From NCBI RefSeq assembly GCF_040239565.1, contig NZ_JBEHWS010000002.1:1-64000 (forward strand): a stretch of 64,000 bases of DNA, read 5' to 3'. The position numbers and the translations under genes were made by a program. Each line of letters opens with the position of its first letter. Position 1 is the stretch's first letter. This DNA comes from Fulvimarina sp040239565. Lineage in GTDB: Bacteria > Pseudomonadota > Alphaproteobacteria > Rhizobiales > Rhizobiaceae. The notes under the pieces are model-generated. The model ran no database searches and had not been told where the DNA came from. It saw only the letters and a program-made list of their open reading frames with translations. Below are positions 7,997 to 15,324 of this stretch, in pieces.

Positions 7997-8818
7997 ATGC
8001 GGCTGATCAACCGCAAACCCGGTCGCCCGGCGCGTATCGCGCTGGGTGCCCTCCCCTTCGTCGCAGCGATCGTCGCCTATGCGATCGGCAGCGCGATCCG
8101 CCGCGCCGACAATCCGGCCGACAAGCTGCTGCCCTCCTTCGAGGCGATCGCGACGGCGGTCAACACTATGGCCTTCGTCCCGGACAGGCGCACGGGCGAT
8201 TATCTCCTCTGGGTCGACACGCTCGCGAGTCTGGAACGCCTGTTCATCGGCATGGCGATCGCCGCCGTCATCGCACTCATCGTCGGCGCGCTCATCGGCA
8301 TTCTGCCGATCGGTCGCGCGCTGTTCTCGCCCTTCGTCTCGGCATTCTCGCTGATCCCGCCGATCACAGTCCTGCCGATACTCTTTATCGTTCTAGGACT
8401 GGGTGAAGCCGCCAAGATCGGGCTGGTCGTCGTCGGCACCGCGCCACTGATGATCCGCGCGCTCGGCCAGGCCATACTCGACATACCGCGAGAGCAGATC
8501 GTCAAGGCCGAGACCCTCGGGGCCTCGACGTGGCAGATCACCATGCGGGTGATCCTTCCGCAGCTATGGCCGCACCTCATCCGCGCGATCCGCCTTGGCC
8601 TCGTGCCCGCCTGGATCTTCTTGATCTCCGCCGAAGCCATCGCTTCAACGGAGGGGCTTGGCTACCGGATATTCCTCGTCCGCCGCTATCTCGCGATGGA
8701 CGTGATCATCCCATACGTGATCTGGATCACCATTCTCGCCTATGCCATCGACCGGGCGCTCGCGATCCTGTCGCGCCGGGTGTTCCGCTGGGCCCATCTG
8801 ACGGGAGACAGCCTATGA
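7997..8818 (+). CDS. ABC importer permease (guanidine-type transporter)
   Basis: This 273-residue polytopic protein belongs to the SsuC/TauC/NitT permease class (BPD_transp_1). About six hydrophobic segments are visible. The EAA-loop region REQIVKAETLGASTWQ sits between the third and fourth quarters and contacts the ATPase. The final segment is followed by AHLTGDSL. Its stop codon overlaps the ATPase start by four bases, so the subunits are translationally coupled. It should form the inner-membrane channel for the ligand delivered by the preceding binding protein. Confidence 0.88.
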   Translation: MRLINRKPGRPARIALGALPFVAAIVAYAIGSAIRRADNPADKLLPSFEAIATAVNTMAFVPDRRTGDYLLWVDTLASLERLFIGMAIAAVIALIVGALIGILPIGRALFSPFVSAFSLIPPITVLPILFIVLGLGEAAKIGLVVVGTAPLMIRALGQAILDIPREQIVKAETLGASTWQITMRVILPQLWPHLIRAIRLGLVPAWIFLISAEAIASTEGLGYRIFLVRRYLAMDVIIPYVIWITILAYAIDRALAILSRRVFRWAHLTGDSL

Positions 8819-9606
8819 GCTTCGTCAACGCCCGACAGATCGCCGTCTCCTACGGCGATGCCCAGATCCTCGAACAGGTCTCGCTCTCCGTCACGAAAGG
8901 CGCCTTCGTCACCATCGTCGGCGCCTCCGGCTGCGGAAAATCGACATTCCTGCGCATCCTCCTCGGCCAGGAACGGCCATCGCGTGGGCATGTGGAGATC
9001 GACGGCCACGAAATGGCGCCCGAACCAGATCCGGAGCGGGGAGTCGTTTTCCAGAAATACTCGGTCTTCCCCCATCTGACCGTGCTCCAGAACCTGATGC
9101 TTGCCTTCGATCTGGAAGGCTCCGCCTTTCTCGGCCGCCTCTTCGGCGCCAGGAAGAAAGAAGCCCGCGAGCAGGCTCAGGAAATGATGAAGACGATCGG
9201 GCTCGACCACGCGGCGAACCGCTATCCCGCCCAGCTCTCGGGCGGTATGCAGCAGCGGCTAGCGATCGGTCAGGCCCTCCTGAAGCGGCCGAAGATCATG
9301 CTCCTCGACGAGCCCTTCGGCGCGCTCGATCCGGGCACCCGCAAGGACATGCAGGCGCTCCTTCTCGATCTCTGGCGCGAGACCGGGATGACCGTCTTCA
9401 TGGTCACCCATGATATCAAGGAGGCCTTCGAACTCGGCACGCGGCTCCTCGTCTTCGACAAGGTGCGCCACGATCCGCAATTTCCAAACGCCTATGGCGC
9501 AACCGTCACCTATGATCTACCGCTCGACCACGGCAGCCGGCGAAAGGATGCCGAAGCCGAGGCGGAAGCCGCCCTCAAGAAATCGCAAACGGAACAAACT
9601 CAATGA
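8815..9606 (+). CDS. ABC importer ATPase (guanidine-type transporter)
   Basis: The 263-residue protein is a TauB/SsuB-like ATPase. It has a Walker A GASGCGKST, a Q-loop FQKYSVFPHLTV, the signature LSGGMQQRLAIGQALL and a Walker B MLLDEPFGALD followed by the switch His in MVTHDIKEA. The start at 8815 overlaps the permease stop by four bases, and its own stop overlaps the hydrolase start by four bases. An unusually long charged tail (residues about 235-263, EAEAEAALKK) follows the core domain. It energises uptake of the operon substrate. Confidence 0.9.
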   Translation: MSFVNARQIAVSYGDAQILEQVSLSVTKGAFVTIVGASGCGKSTFLRILLGQERPSRGHVEIDGHEMAPEPDPERGVVFQKYSVFPHLTVLQNLMLAFDLEGSAFLGRLFGARKKEAREQAQEMMKTIGLDHAANRYPAQLSGGMQQRLAIGQALLKRPKIMLLDEPFGALDPGTRKDMQALLLDLWRETGMTVFMVTHDIKEAFELGTRLLVFDKVRHDPQFPNAYGATVTYDLPLDHGSRRKDAEAEAEAALKKSQTEQTQ

Positions 9607-10823
9607 CCTTCGAAAACCGTTTCGAACGCCCTGCACGCTTTAGCCGAAAGGCCGGCGCCAGCCCCTCGCCCAAGCGCGAGCGGCTCCACCATCCGAACTT
9701 CGACGCGAAGGAAACGCGCGGTTGGAAGGCGCTGGAGGCCGAGGACAAGCTTTCCGCCGACGGCTGGAAGCGCGAGCAGAAGTGGGCGCTCGACATGGGC
9801 CTGCCCGGTGCCGATTCGATCACCGACAAGTCGATCCCCACCTTCGCGCGCGGCGAACTTCCGCATTTCGCCGGTATCAACACTTTCTTGAAGGCGCCGT
9901 ATGTCGAGAATGTCCGCGACGTCGGCAAATATGACGCCGCCGTCCTCGGCATCCCATTCGATTCCGGCACGACCTACCGGCCCGGTACGCGCTTCGGGCC
10001 GCAGGGAATCCGCCGCATCTCGGCGCTCTATACCACCTACAACTACGAACTCGGTGTCGATCTTCGCGAGCAGATGACGCTCTGCGATGCCGGCGACGTC
10101 TTTACGATTCCCGGCAATCTCGAAAAGTCGTTCGACCAGATCAGCCGAGGCGTGAGCCACGTCTTTTCCTCGGGCGCGCTGCCGATCATGCTTGGCGGCG
10201 ATCACTCGATCGGCTTCCCTTGTGTGCGCGGCATTGCCGAATGCACGTCTAAGCGCATCGGTATTATTCATTTCGACCGGCACATCGATATCCAGGAAAA
10301 GGATCTCGACGAACGCATGCACACGACGCCCTGGTACTGGGCGACGAATCTGCCGAACGTGCCGGCGGTCAATCTCGTCCAGCTTGGCATCGGCGGGTGG
10401 CAGGTCCCACGCCCCGGCGCGAAGGAAGCCTACCGGCGCCAGACCAACGTTCTCACGATCGAGGACATCGAGCATTACGGCCTCGAAAAGACCGCCGAGA
10501 TCGCGCTCGAACTCGCCTGGAAGGATGCCGACGCGGTCTACGTCTCCTTCGATGTGGACAGCCTCGACTGCGGCTTCGTTCCCGGCACGGGCTGGCCGGA
10601 GCCCGGTGGCTTCCTGCCGCGCGAGGCACTCAAAATCCTCGGCCTCGTCTCGGCCCCCGGCATCTGCGGCCTTGAAGTCGTCGAGGTCTCGCCGCCCTAT
10701 GACACCTCCGACATCACCGCCCTGATGGGTGTGCGCGTCGCAGTCGAGGCGCTTGGCTCCATGTGCGCACACGGCACGATGGGCAAGCACAAGGCGATCA
10801 TCGACAAGCCGGTCGCCTTCTAG
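9603..10823 (+). CDS. gdmH: Ureohydrolase (agmatinase-like), probable guanidine hydrolase
   Basis: The 406-residue protein belongs to the arginase/agmatinase superfamily. The metal ligands are visible: GGDHS (His201), HFDRHIDI (Asp225, His227, Asp229) and SFDVDSLD (Asp317, Asp319). It is about 90 residues longer than a typical agmatinase because of an N-terminal extension, as in the Ni-dependent guanidine hydrolases (GdmH) described in cyanobacteria. The second motif reads DRHID instead of the usual D-A/S-H-x-D. The gene is coupled by four bases to a transporter ATPase and controlled by a guanidine-I riboswitch. The expected reaction is guanidine plus water to urea plus ammonia. Agmatinase or guanidinobutyrase remain alternatives; regulation argues against them. 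Confidence 0.8.
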   Translation: MTFENRFERPARFSRKAGASPSPKRERLHHPNFDAKETRGWKALEAEDKLSADGWKREQKWALDMGLPGADSITDKSIPTFARGELPHFAGINTFLKAPYVENVRDVGKYDAAVLGIPFDSGTTYRPGTRFGPQGIRRISALYTTYNYELGVDLREQMTLCDAGDVFTIPGNLEKSFDQISRGVSHVFSSGALPIMLGGDHSIGFPCVRGIAECTSKRIGIIHFDRHIDIQEKDLDERMHTTPWYWATNLPNVPAVNLVQLGIGGWQVPRPGAKEAYRRQTNVLTIEDIEHYGLEKTAEIALELAWKDADAVYVSFDVDSLDCGFVPGTGWPEPGGFLPREALKILGLVSAPGICGLEVVEVSPPYDTSDITALMGVRVAVEALGSMCAHGTMGKHKAIIDKPVAF

Positions 10824-10888
10824 GAACGCGCCACACACGAAGCGCTACGCCTCCTGTTTGCCAGAAGACGGCCCGCGCTTTTCTCACT

Positions 10889-10917
10889 GCCGACCGCATC
10901 ATCAGGATGCGGTCGGC
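10889..10917 (+). terminator. Strong hairpin between the hydrolase and His-rich genes
   Basis: GCCGACCGCATC (10889-10900) and GATGCGGTCGGC (10906-10917) form a perfect 12-pair stem with a 5-base loop. The following GTCGCTTGTTTCC is only partly T-rich, so this may be a leaky terminator or an RNA-stabilising 3' end that lowers expression of the last gene. Confidence 0.6.
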
Positions 10918-10968
10918 GTCGCTTGTTTCCAAACGAAAAGCGACATTCCAATCTGAATCGAGACGACC

Positions 10969-11448
10969 ATGCACCGCGATCACGACCACGTTCATCACGA
11001 TCACTTCCATCCTTACGACATGCCGCGGGGCGGAGCGGGCCACAATCAGATGGATACGGCCCAATGGCAGACCCCGCATCTGCCGCACGGAGCAGAGGGC
11101 GGGCATGACCATCCGCACCTCCACGAGACGGATCTCGATCTCGTCGAGAAGGCCTTCGTCGAGGGCTTTCAGGCCGCCAACGATCCGACAAGCTTTCTGC
11201 GCCTTGCCGGCATTCCATTCAAGGCGCGCCTTGCGGACGGCACCGAACTCAAGCTCCTGCGCGTCTCACAGGAGCGGCGAGTGGACATGGGCTCGCTCAC
11301 CCCGCATCTCGGAGGGCAGACATTCCGCTACGATCCCCTGCCCGGAGCGATGGTCTCGAAGCGCGACAATCTCGCCTTCATCTATTTCGACGGCGCCGCA
11401 GCGCGCGAACTCTCCTTCGAGGAAGCTCGGGCACTCAAGACGGATTGA
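10969..11448 (+). CDS. His-rich protein, candidate metal-handling partner of the guanidine hydrolase
   Basis: The 159-residue protein begins MHRDHDHVHHDHFHPYD and has 14 His in its first 53 residues, in HxH and HH clusters that should bind nickel, zinc or copper. From about residue 54 a globular domain of roughly 100 residues follows (EKAFVEGFQAANDPTSFLR, then LADGTELKLLRVSQERRVD). I do not recognise this domain. There is no signal peptide, so it is probably cytoplasmic. It is the last gene of the riboswitch cluster, 145 bases after the hydrolase. Known guanidine hydrolases need HypA/HypB-like nickel chaperones, which are absent here. A replacement nickel-delivery or storage role is inference. 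Confidence 0.7.
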   Translation: MHRDHDHVHHDHFHPYDMPRGGAGHNQMDTAQWQTPHLPHGAEGGHDHPHLHETDLDLVEKAFVEGFQAANDPTSFLRLAGIPFKARLADGTELKLLRVSQERRVDMGSLTPHLGGQTFRYDPLPGAMVSKRDNLAFIYFDGAAARELSFEEARALKTD

Positions 11449-11544
11449 TGGGCCGTTCGGGGTGTGACTGAGGTCACTGAGAGCCGACCAGCGGATCGGT
11501 AACTTCTGGATATCGGCGGACGAAACGACCGCCCTAATTCAGAG

Positions 11545-11765
11545 ATGGAAGCCCCATTATCCGCAACACCGTCCTCGCCCTCGCCACCCTCAGCCTCGCT
11601 GCAACCGCCACAACGACCGGCGCTCAGGCCGGCAGCGATGGCAAGGGATACTGACGCTCTCATTCCTACGAAAAGCGCGTCTGGAAGAAGCAGAAGATGT
11701 TCGTCGGCTACAACTATTTCGGCAACGCGATCTACGAATGGCGGAAGGTGAAGATCTGCCACTGA
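11545..11765 (+). pseudogene. Decayed small secreted protein gene
   Basis: One frame reads IIRNTVLALATLSLAATA...GAQAGSDGKGY, a clean signal peptide, then hits TGA near 11652. It continues in the same frame as SYEKRVWKKQKMFVGYNYFG and YEWRKVKICH to a second TGA at 11763-11765. The only nearby ATG (11545) is in another frame, separated by what looks like one or two extra bases. The gene therefore seems broken by a start-proximal frameshift and an internal stop. The intact product would have been about 70 residues, exported and basic. Its function is unknown. Confidence 0.55.
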
Positions 11766-11793
11766 GATCGGCTCCCGTCTCCCCGCACAAGCA

Positions 11794-11825
11794 AAGACCC
11801 TCGGCACCCAAATGCCGAGGGTCTT
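11794..11825. terminator. Intrinsic terminator hairpin between convergent units
   Basis: AAGACCCTCGGCA (11794-11806) pairs perfectly with TGCCGAGGGTCTT (11813-11825) around a CCCAAA loop. It lies downstream of the decayed gene and 69 bases beyond the sdhB stop on the other strand, so it could stop transcription from either side. T-runs are short on both strands. Confidence 0.7.
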
Positions 11826-11894
11826 GTCAATTGTAGAGGGAGACTTTCAGCCTCGATCCGCCAACGTCAATCCGCTTGTCAGCAGCCTGAAATG

Positions 11895-12674
11895 TCAGAC
11901 GCGCCGCTCGACCATCATCTTCTTGATTTCCGCGATCGCCTTCGCAGGGTTCAGTCCCTTCGGACAGGACTGCGTACAATTCATGATCGTGTGGCAGCGG
12001 TAGAGCTTGAACGGATCTTCGAGCACATCGAGCCGCTCGCCCTTGGCTTCGTCGCGGCTGTCGATCAGCCAGCGATAGGCCTGAAGCAGCACGGCGGGAC
12101 CAAGATAGCGCTCGCCGTTCCACCAATAGGAAGGGCACGAGGTCTGGCAGCAGAAGCAGAGAATACACTCGTAGAGCCCGTCGAGCTTCTCGCGATCCTC
12201 ATGGCTCTGCTTCCACTCCTTCTGCGGCTCCGGGCTTTCGGTCTTGAGCCAGGGCTCGATCGAGCGAAGCTGCGCGTAAGGAACAGTCAGGTCCGGCACG
12301 AGGTCTTTCACAACCGGCATATGCGGCAGCGGATAGATGGCGACCGAACCGTCGATCTCGTCCATGCCCTTGGTGCAGGCGAGCGTATTCGCGCCGTCGA
12401 TATTCATCGCGCAAGACCCGCAAATGCCCTCGCGGCACGAGCGGCGCAGCGTCAGCGTCGAGTCGACCTTGTTCTTGATCCACAACAGCGCATCGAGGAC
12501 CATCGGCCCGCAATCGTCGAGGTCGACATAATAGGTATCGATGCGCGGGTTCTCGTCGTCATCCGGCGACCAGCGATAGATCTTGAATTCGCGGATGTTG
12601 TTCGCGCCTTTGGGCCGATCCCAGGTCTTGCCCTCGTTGATCGTCGAGTTTTTCGGAAGCGCGAGTTCGACCAT
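11895..12674 (-). CDS. sdhB: Succinate dehydrogenase iron-sulfur subunit
   Basis: The 259-residue protein has the three Fe-S cluster motifs of SdhB. The N-terminal 2Fe-2S site is CREGICGSCAMNIDG with a later Cys, the 4Fe-4S site is CILCFCCQTSCPSYWW, and the third set is CHTIMNCTQSCPKGLNP. It passes electrons from the flavoprotein SdhA to ubiquinone in complex II of the inner membrane. The length is normal for the family. Unusually, sdhA is not the upstream neighbour: 81 bases upstream lies the end of egtD. The sdhCDA genes must be elsewhere, or this copy has been relocated. Confidence 0.95.
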   Translation of the reverse strand: MVELALPKNSTINEGKTWDRPKGANNIREFKIYRWSPDDDENPRIDTYYVDLDDCGPMVLDALLWIKNKVDSTLTLRRSCREGICGSCAMNIDGANTLACTKGMDEIDGSVAIYPLPHMPVVKDLVPDLTVPYAQLRSIEPWLKTESPEPQKEWKQSHEDREKLDGLYECILCFCCQTSCPSYWWNGERYLGPAVLLQAYRWLIDSRDEAKGERLDVLEDPFKLYRCHTIMNCTQSCPKGLNPAKAIAEIKKMMVERRV

Positions 12675-12755
12675 GGTCGTTCAATCCGGTCCTGTTACTA
12701 TCGAAGCGCAACATAACGAGTGCACCGCAAAACGGAAGGGGCGAATCGGCGCGGC

Positions 12756-13721
12756 CTATGCGCCCGCACCGTCTTGCGCCGTCAAAGCCACCACCGCAAA
12801 GAGCGATTGCGGATCGGTCCACGTCTGATCCAACGACCAGCCGGCCGAATTCGAAAGCTCGGCGAAATCGTCGAGATCGTATTTCCGGGAACTCTCGGTG
12901 TGGATCGTTTCACCACCTTCGAAGACGAAGGTCTGATCACCCACCGCAGCGCGGGTCGGGTTCACGCAAACGAGGTGCATCTCGACAGCTGATGCCTCCG
13001 GGTTCCAGCGCGCCTCGTGTTCGAAGCTCGCATGATCGAATGAGCCGCCGAGCTCGCGATTGATCCGCGTCAGGATGTTCAGATTGAAGGCCGCGGTCAC
13101 GCCCGCCTTGTCGTCATAGGCCGCGAGCAGGGTCTCGATGTCTTTCTTCAGGTCGATACCGATCACGAAGCGGCCGCCCTGCCCCACATGGCCGCGCACA
13201 CGCCGGAGCAGCGCGTACGCTTCCTCGCGTCCGAGATTGCCGAGCGTCGAGCCGGGAAAGAAAGCGCCGCGATTATCCGCAGGAAGATCGGAGGGCAGGT
13301 CGAAGTCGGCCGTAAAATCTGCCGTGACAGGGCGGATGGTCAGGTTTGGAAATCTCCCGCGAAGCCGTTCTGCAGAGATTTCCAGAAAGTCGCCCGCGAT
13401 ATCGACCGGCACATAGCATTCAGGCCTCTTGAGCGCGGAGAGGACGATCTCCGTCTTCACGCCCGCTCCGGCACCGTATTCAATCAGCACGGCGCCTTCG
13501 CCAAAGGCAGCACCGATCTCAGCGGCATTCTCGTTGAGAATCTTCGTCTCGGTGCGCGTCGGATAATATTCGTCGACGGCGGTGATCGCTTCGAAAAGCT
13601 CCGAGCCCTCGTCGTCGTAGAGCCAACGGCTCGGCAGCGTCTTCTGTTTCCGAGAAAGCCCTTCCAGCACGTCGGCGAGAAACGCCTCGCGCTGCTCGAA
13701 ATCGATATCGACGACATCCAT
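12756..13721 (-). CDS. egtD: L-histidine N(alpha)-methyltransferase (ergothioneine synthesis)
   Basis: The 321-residue protein is an EgtD-type SAM methyltransferase. LPSRWLYDDEGSELFEAI opens the family domain, IEYGAGAGVKTEI is the SAM-binding glycine loop, and GAFFPGSTLGN and GIDLKKD follow. EgtD makes hercynine (trimethyl-histidine), the first step of ergothioneine synthesis. The ATG at 13721 gives family length; a longer frame to 13859 would run into egtB. It follows egtB by five bases and is cotranscribed with it. The missing C-S lyase step may be done by an unlinked gene or a promiscuous enzyme. Confidence 0.93.
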   Translation of the reverse strand: MDVVDIDFEQREAFLADVLEGLSRKQKTLPSRWLYDDEGSELFEAITAVDEYYPTRTETKILNENAAEIGAAFGEGAVLIEYGAGAGVKTEIVLSALKRPECYVPVDIAGDFLEISAERLRGRFPNLTIRPVTADFTADFDLPSDLPADNRGAFFPGSTLGNLGREEAYALLRRVRGHVGQGGRFVIGIDLKKDIETLLAAYDDKAGVTAAFNLNILTRINRELGGSFDHASFEHEARWNPEASAVEMHLVCVNPTRAAVGDQTFVFEGGETIHTESSRKYDLDDFAELSNSAGWSLDQTWTDPQSLFAVVALTAQDGAGA

Positions 13722-13726
13722 GGCGA

Positions 13727-15007
13727 TCAATTGTCCTCCGCGAGACGCAGGCCCGAGAACTGCCAGCGGGCATCGGGCGGGAAGAAATTGCGATAGGTCG
13801 GACGGATATGGGCGGGCGGCGTCACGCAGGAGCCGCCGCGCAGCACGAACTGGCCGCACATGAACTTGCCGTTGTATTCACCGACCGCGCCTTCGACCGG
13901 CTTGAAACCCGGATAGGCGGAGAAGGCGCTGCGGGTCCATTCCCAGCAATCGCCGAACATCTGCTTGAGGCCGGTACCGTCAGCAGACGCCGGCTTCGGG
14001 CGCAGCCGGCCCGAATCGGCGAAATTGCCGTCCATCGAAACGCCTTTCGCGGCGTTTTCCCACTCGGCCTCGCTCGGCAGGCGCTTGCCCGCCCAGGCGG
14101 CGAAGGCATCCGCCTCGAAATAGCTGAGATGGGTGACCGGCGCGGAGCGGTCGACCGGCTGGAAGCCGCGCAGTGTCATCGACCAGTACTCGCCGTCACG
14201 CTTGTCCCAGTAAAAGGGCATCTCCCAGCCGTTCTCCAGAATGTCCGCCCAGCCTGAGGAGAGCCAGAGGAGCGGATCGCGATAGCCGCCGTCCTCTATG
14301 AAGTCGATCCATTCTCCATTGGAGACGAGGCGATCGGCGAGCTTGTAGGGCTCGAGAAGCGTGCGATGACGTGGCCCTTCGCAATCGAAGGCGAAGCTCT
14401 CGCCCTGATGGCCGATCTCGACGATCCCGCCATCGAACGCCTTGTAGAACACCGGCGCCGCATCCCGGGCCTCGACCGCCAGCGGCTGCGGGTCCTTGAA
14501 GGCCGGCTTCAGCGGGCTTTGCGCAAAGAGATGCAGGATGTCGGTTAGAAGCAGTTCCTGATGCTGCTGCTCGTGATGGCAGCCAAGCTCGACCAGTTCG
14601 GCGACGTCTTCGCTCGGCCCGTCTTCTAAAAGGCTGGACATCGCCGCATCGACGTACTCGCGGTAGGCCATCACCTCGTCGAGCGCAGGGCGCGTGACCA
14701 TGCCGCGCTTCGGCCGCGGCTGTCGCTCGCCCACGCTCTCGTAATAGGAATTGAAGAGGAAGTTGTAGCTCTCGTCGAAGGGCTTGTAGCCCGGATTGCG
14801 CCCCTTTAGGATCATCGTCTCGAAGAACCAGGTCGTATGCGCCAGATGCCATTTGGCCGGGCTCGCATCCGGCATCGACTGGACCGTCGCATCGGCATCG
14901 GAAAGGTTGGCGCCGAGCCCGTTGCTCGCCTGACGCACGCTTTCGTAGCGCTCCGTCAATTCGGCTGGCGTCGCTCGACGGGCAAGGTTGTCGGTGAGAG
15001 CGGCCAT
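13727..15007 (-). CDS. egtB: Ergothioneine biosynthesis protein EgtB (sulfoxide synthase)
   Basis: This 426-residue protein has an N-terminal DinB-like domain with the iron-binding His set (WHLAHTTWFFE and CHHEQQHQELL). A C-terminal formylglycine-generating-enzyme-like domain follows, ending FSGLRLAEDN. EgtB is a non-haem iron enzyme that joins hercynine with a thiol donor to form the sulfoxide intermediate. The start at 15007 has a strong AGGAGG site; a longer frame to 15064 lacks one. It heads a two-gene operon with egtD. Ergothioneine would serve as a cytoplasmic antioxidant. Confidence 0.93.
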   Translation of the reverse strand: MAALTDNLARRATPAELTERYESVRQASNGLGANLSDADATVQSMPDASPAKWHLAHTTWFFETMILKGRNPGYKPFDESYNFLFNSYYESVGERQPRPKRGMVTRPALDEVMAYREYVDAAMSSLLEDGPSEDVAELVELGCHHEQQHQELLLTDILHLFAQSPLKPAFKDPQPLAVEARDAAPVFYKAFDGGIVEIGHQGESFAFDCEGPRHRTLLEPYKLADRLVSNGEWIDFIEDGGYRDPLLWLSSGWADILENGWEMPFYWDKRDGEYWSMTLRGFQPVDRSAPVTHLSYFEADAFAAWAGKRLPSEAEWENAAKGVSMDGNFADSGRLRPKPASADGTGLKQMFGDCWEWTRSAFSAYPGFKPVEGAVGEYNGKFMCGQFVLRGGSCVTPPAHIRPTYRNFFPPDARWQFSGLRLAEDN

Positions 15008-15324
15008 GGGGACCTCCTCGCTTTCGCGTGTCAATGGACCCGGTCCATCGATCGGGCACGCCACGATGCCGATGGACCTTCATACGGTGCGACGGTAGCT
15101 AAGCATCGAAGGCGACAGTGCAATGAAGCCAAAACTTGCCCGGCTGCCGATCGCCATCACCGGTTCATGCTCGCCGCGGCACCACCCGAAGCCCACACCA
15201 GCCCCAGGCCATTGAACTAGCCTGGGTTTCCGGGGCTTCTCGGCATTACCGCCAGACGGGGCCCGGCCGACTCGACCTGTGCCATTCTATCGCGGGCACC
15301 CGCGGCCAAACACGCTTCGGTTCG
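15008..15324 (-). other. Intergenic region upstream of egtB
   Basis: About 317 bases between the egtB start and the end of the App1-like gene. It should contain the egtBD promoter. A small hairpin (CCCAGGC/GCCTGGG near 15204-15237) could be the 3' end of the App1-like transcript. No gene is supported here. Confidence 0.4.

Noticed and set aside
9600..10838. 412-codon minus-strand frame opposite the ureohydrolase
   Set aside because: It has no domain or ribosome binding site; the plus-strand frame has complete metal ligands and is overlap-coupled to the ATPase gene.
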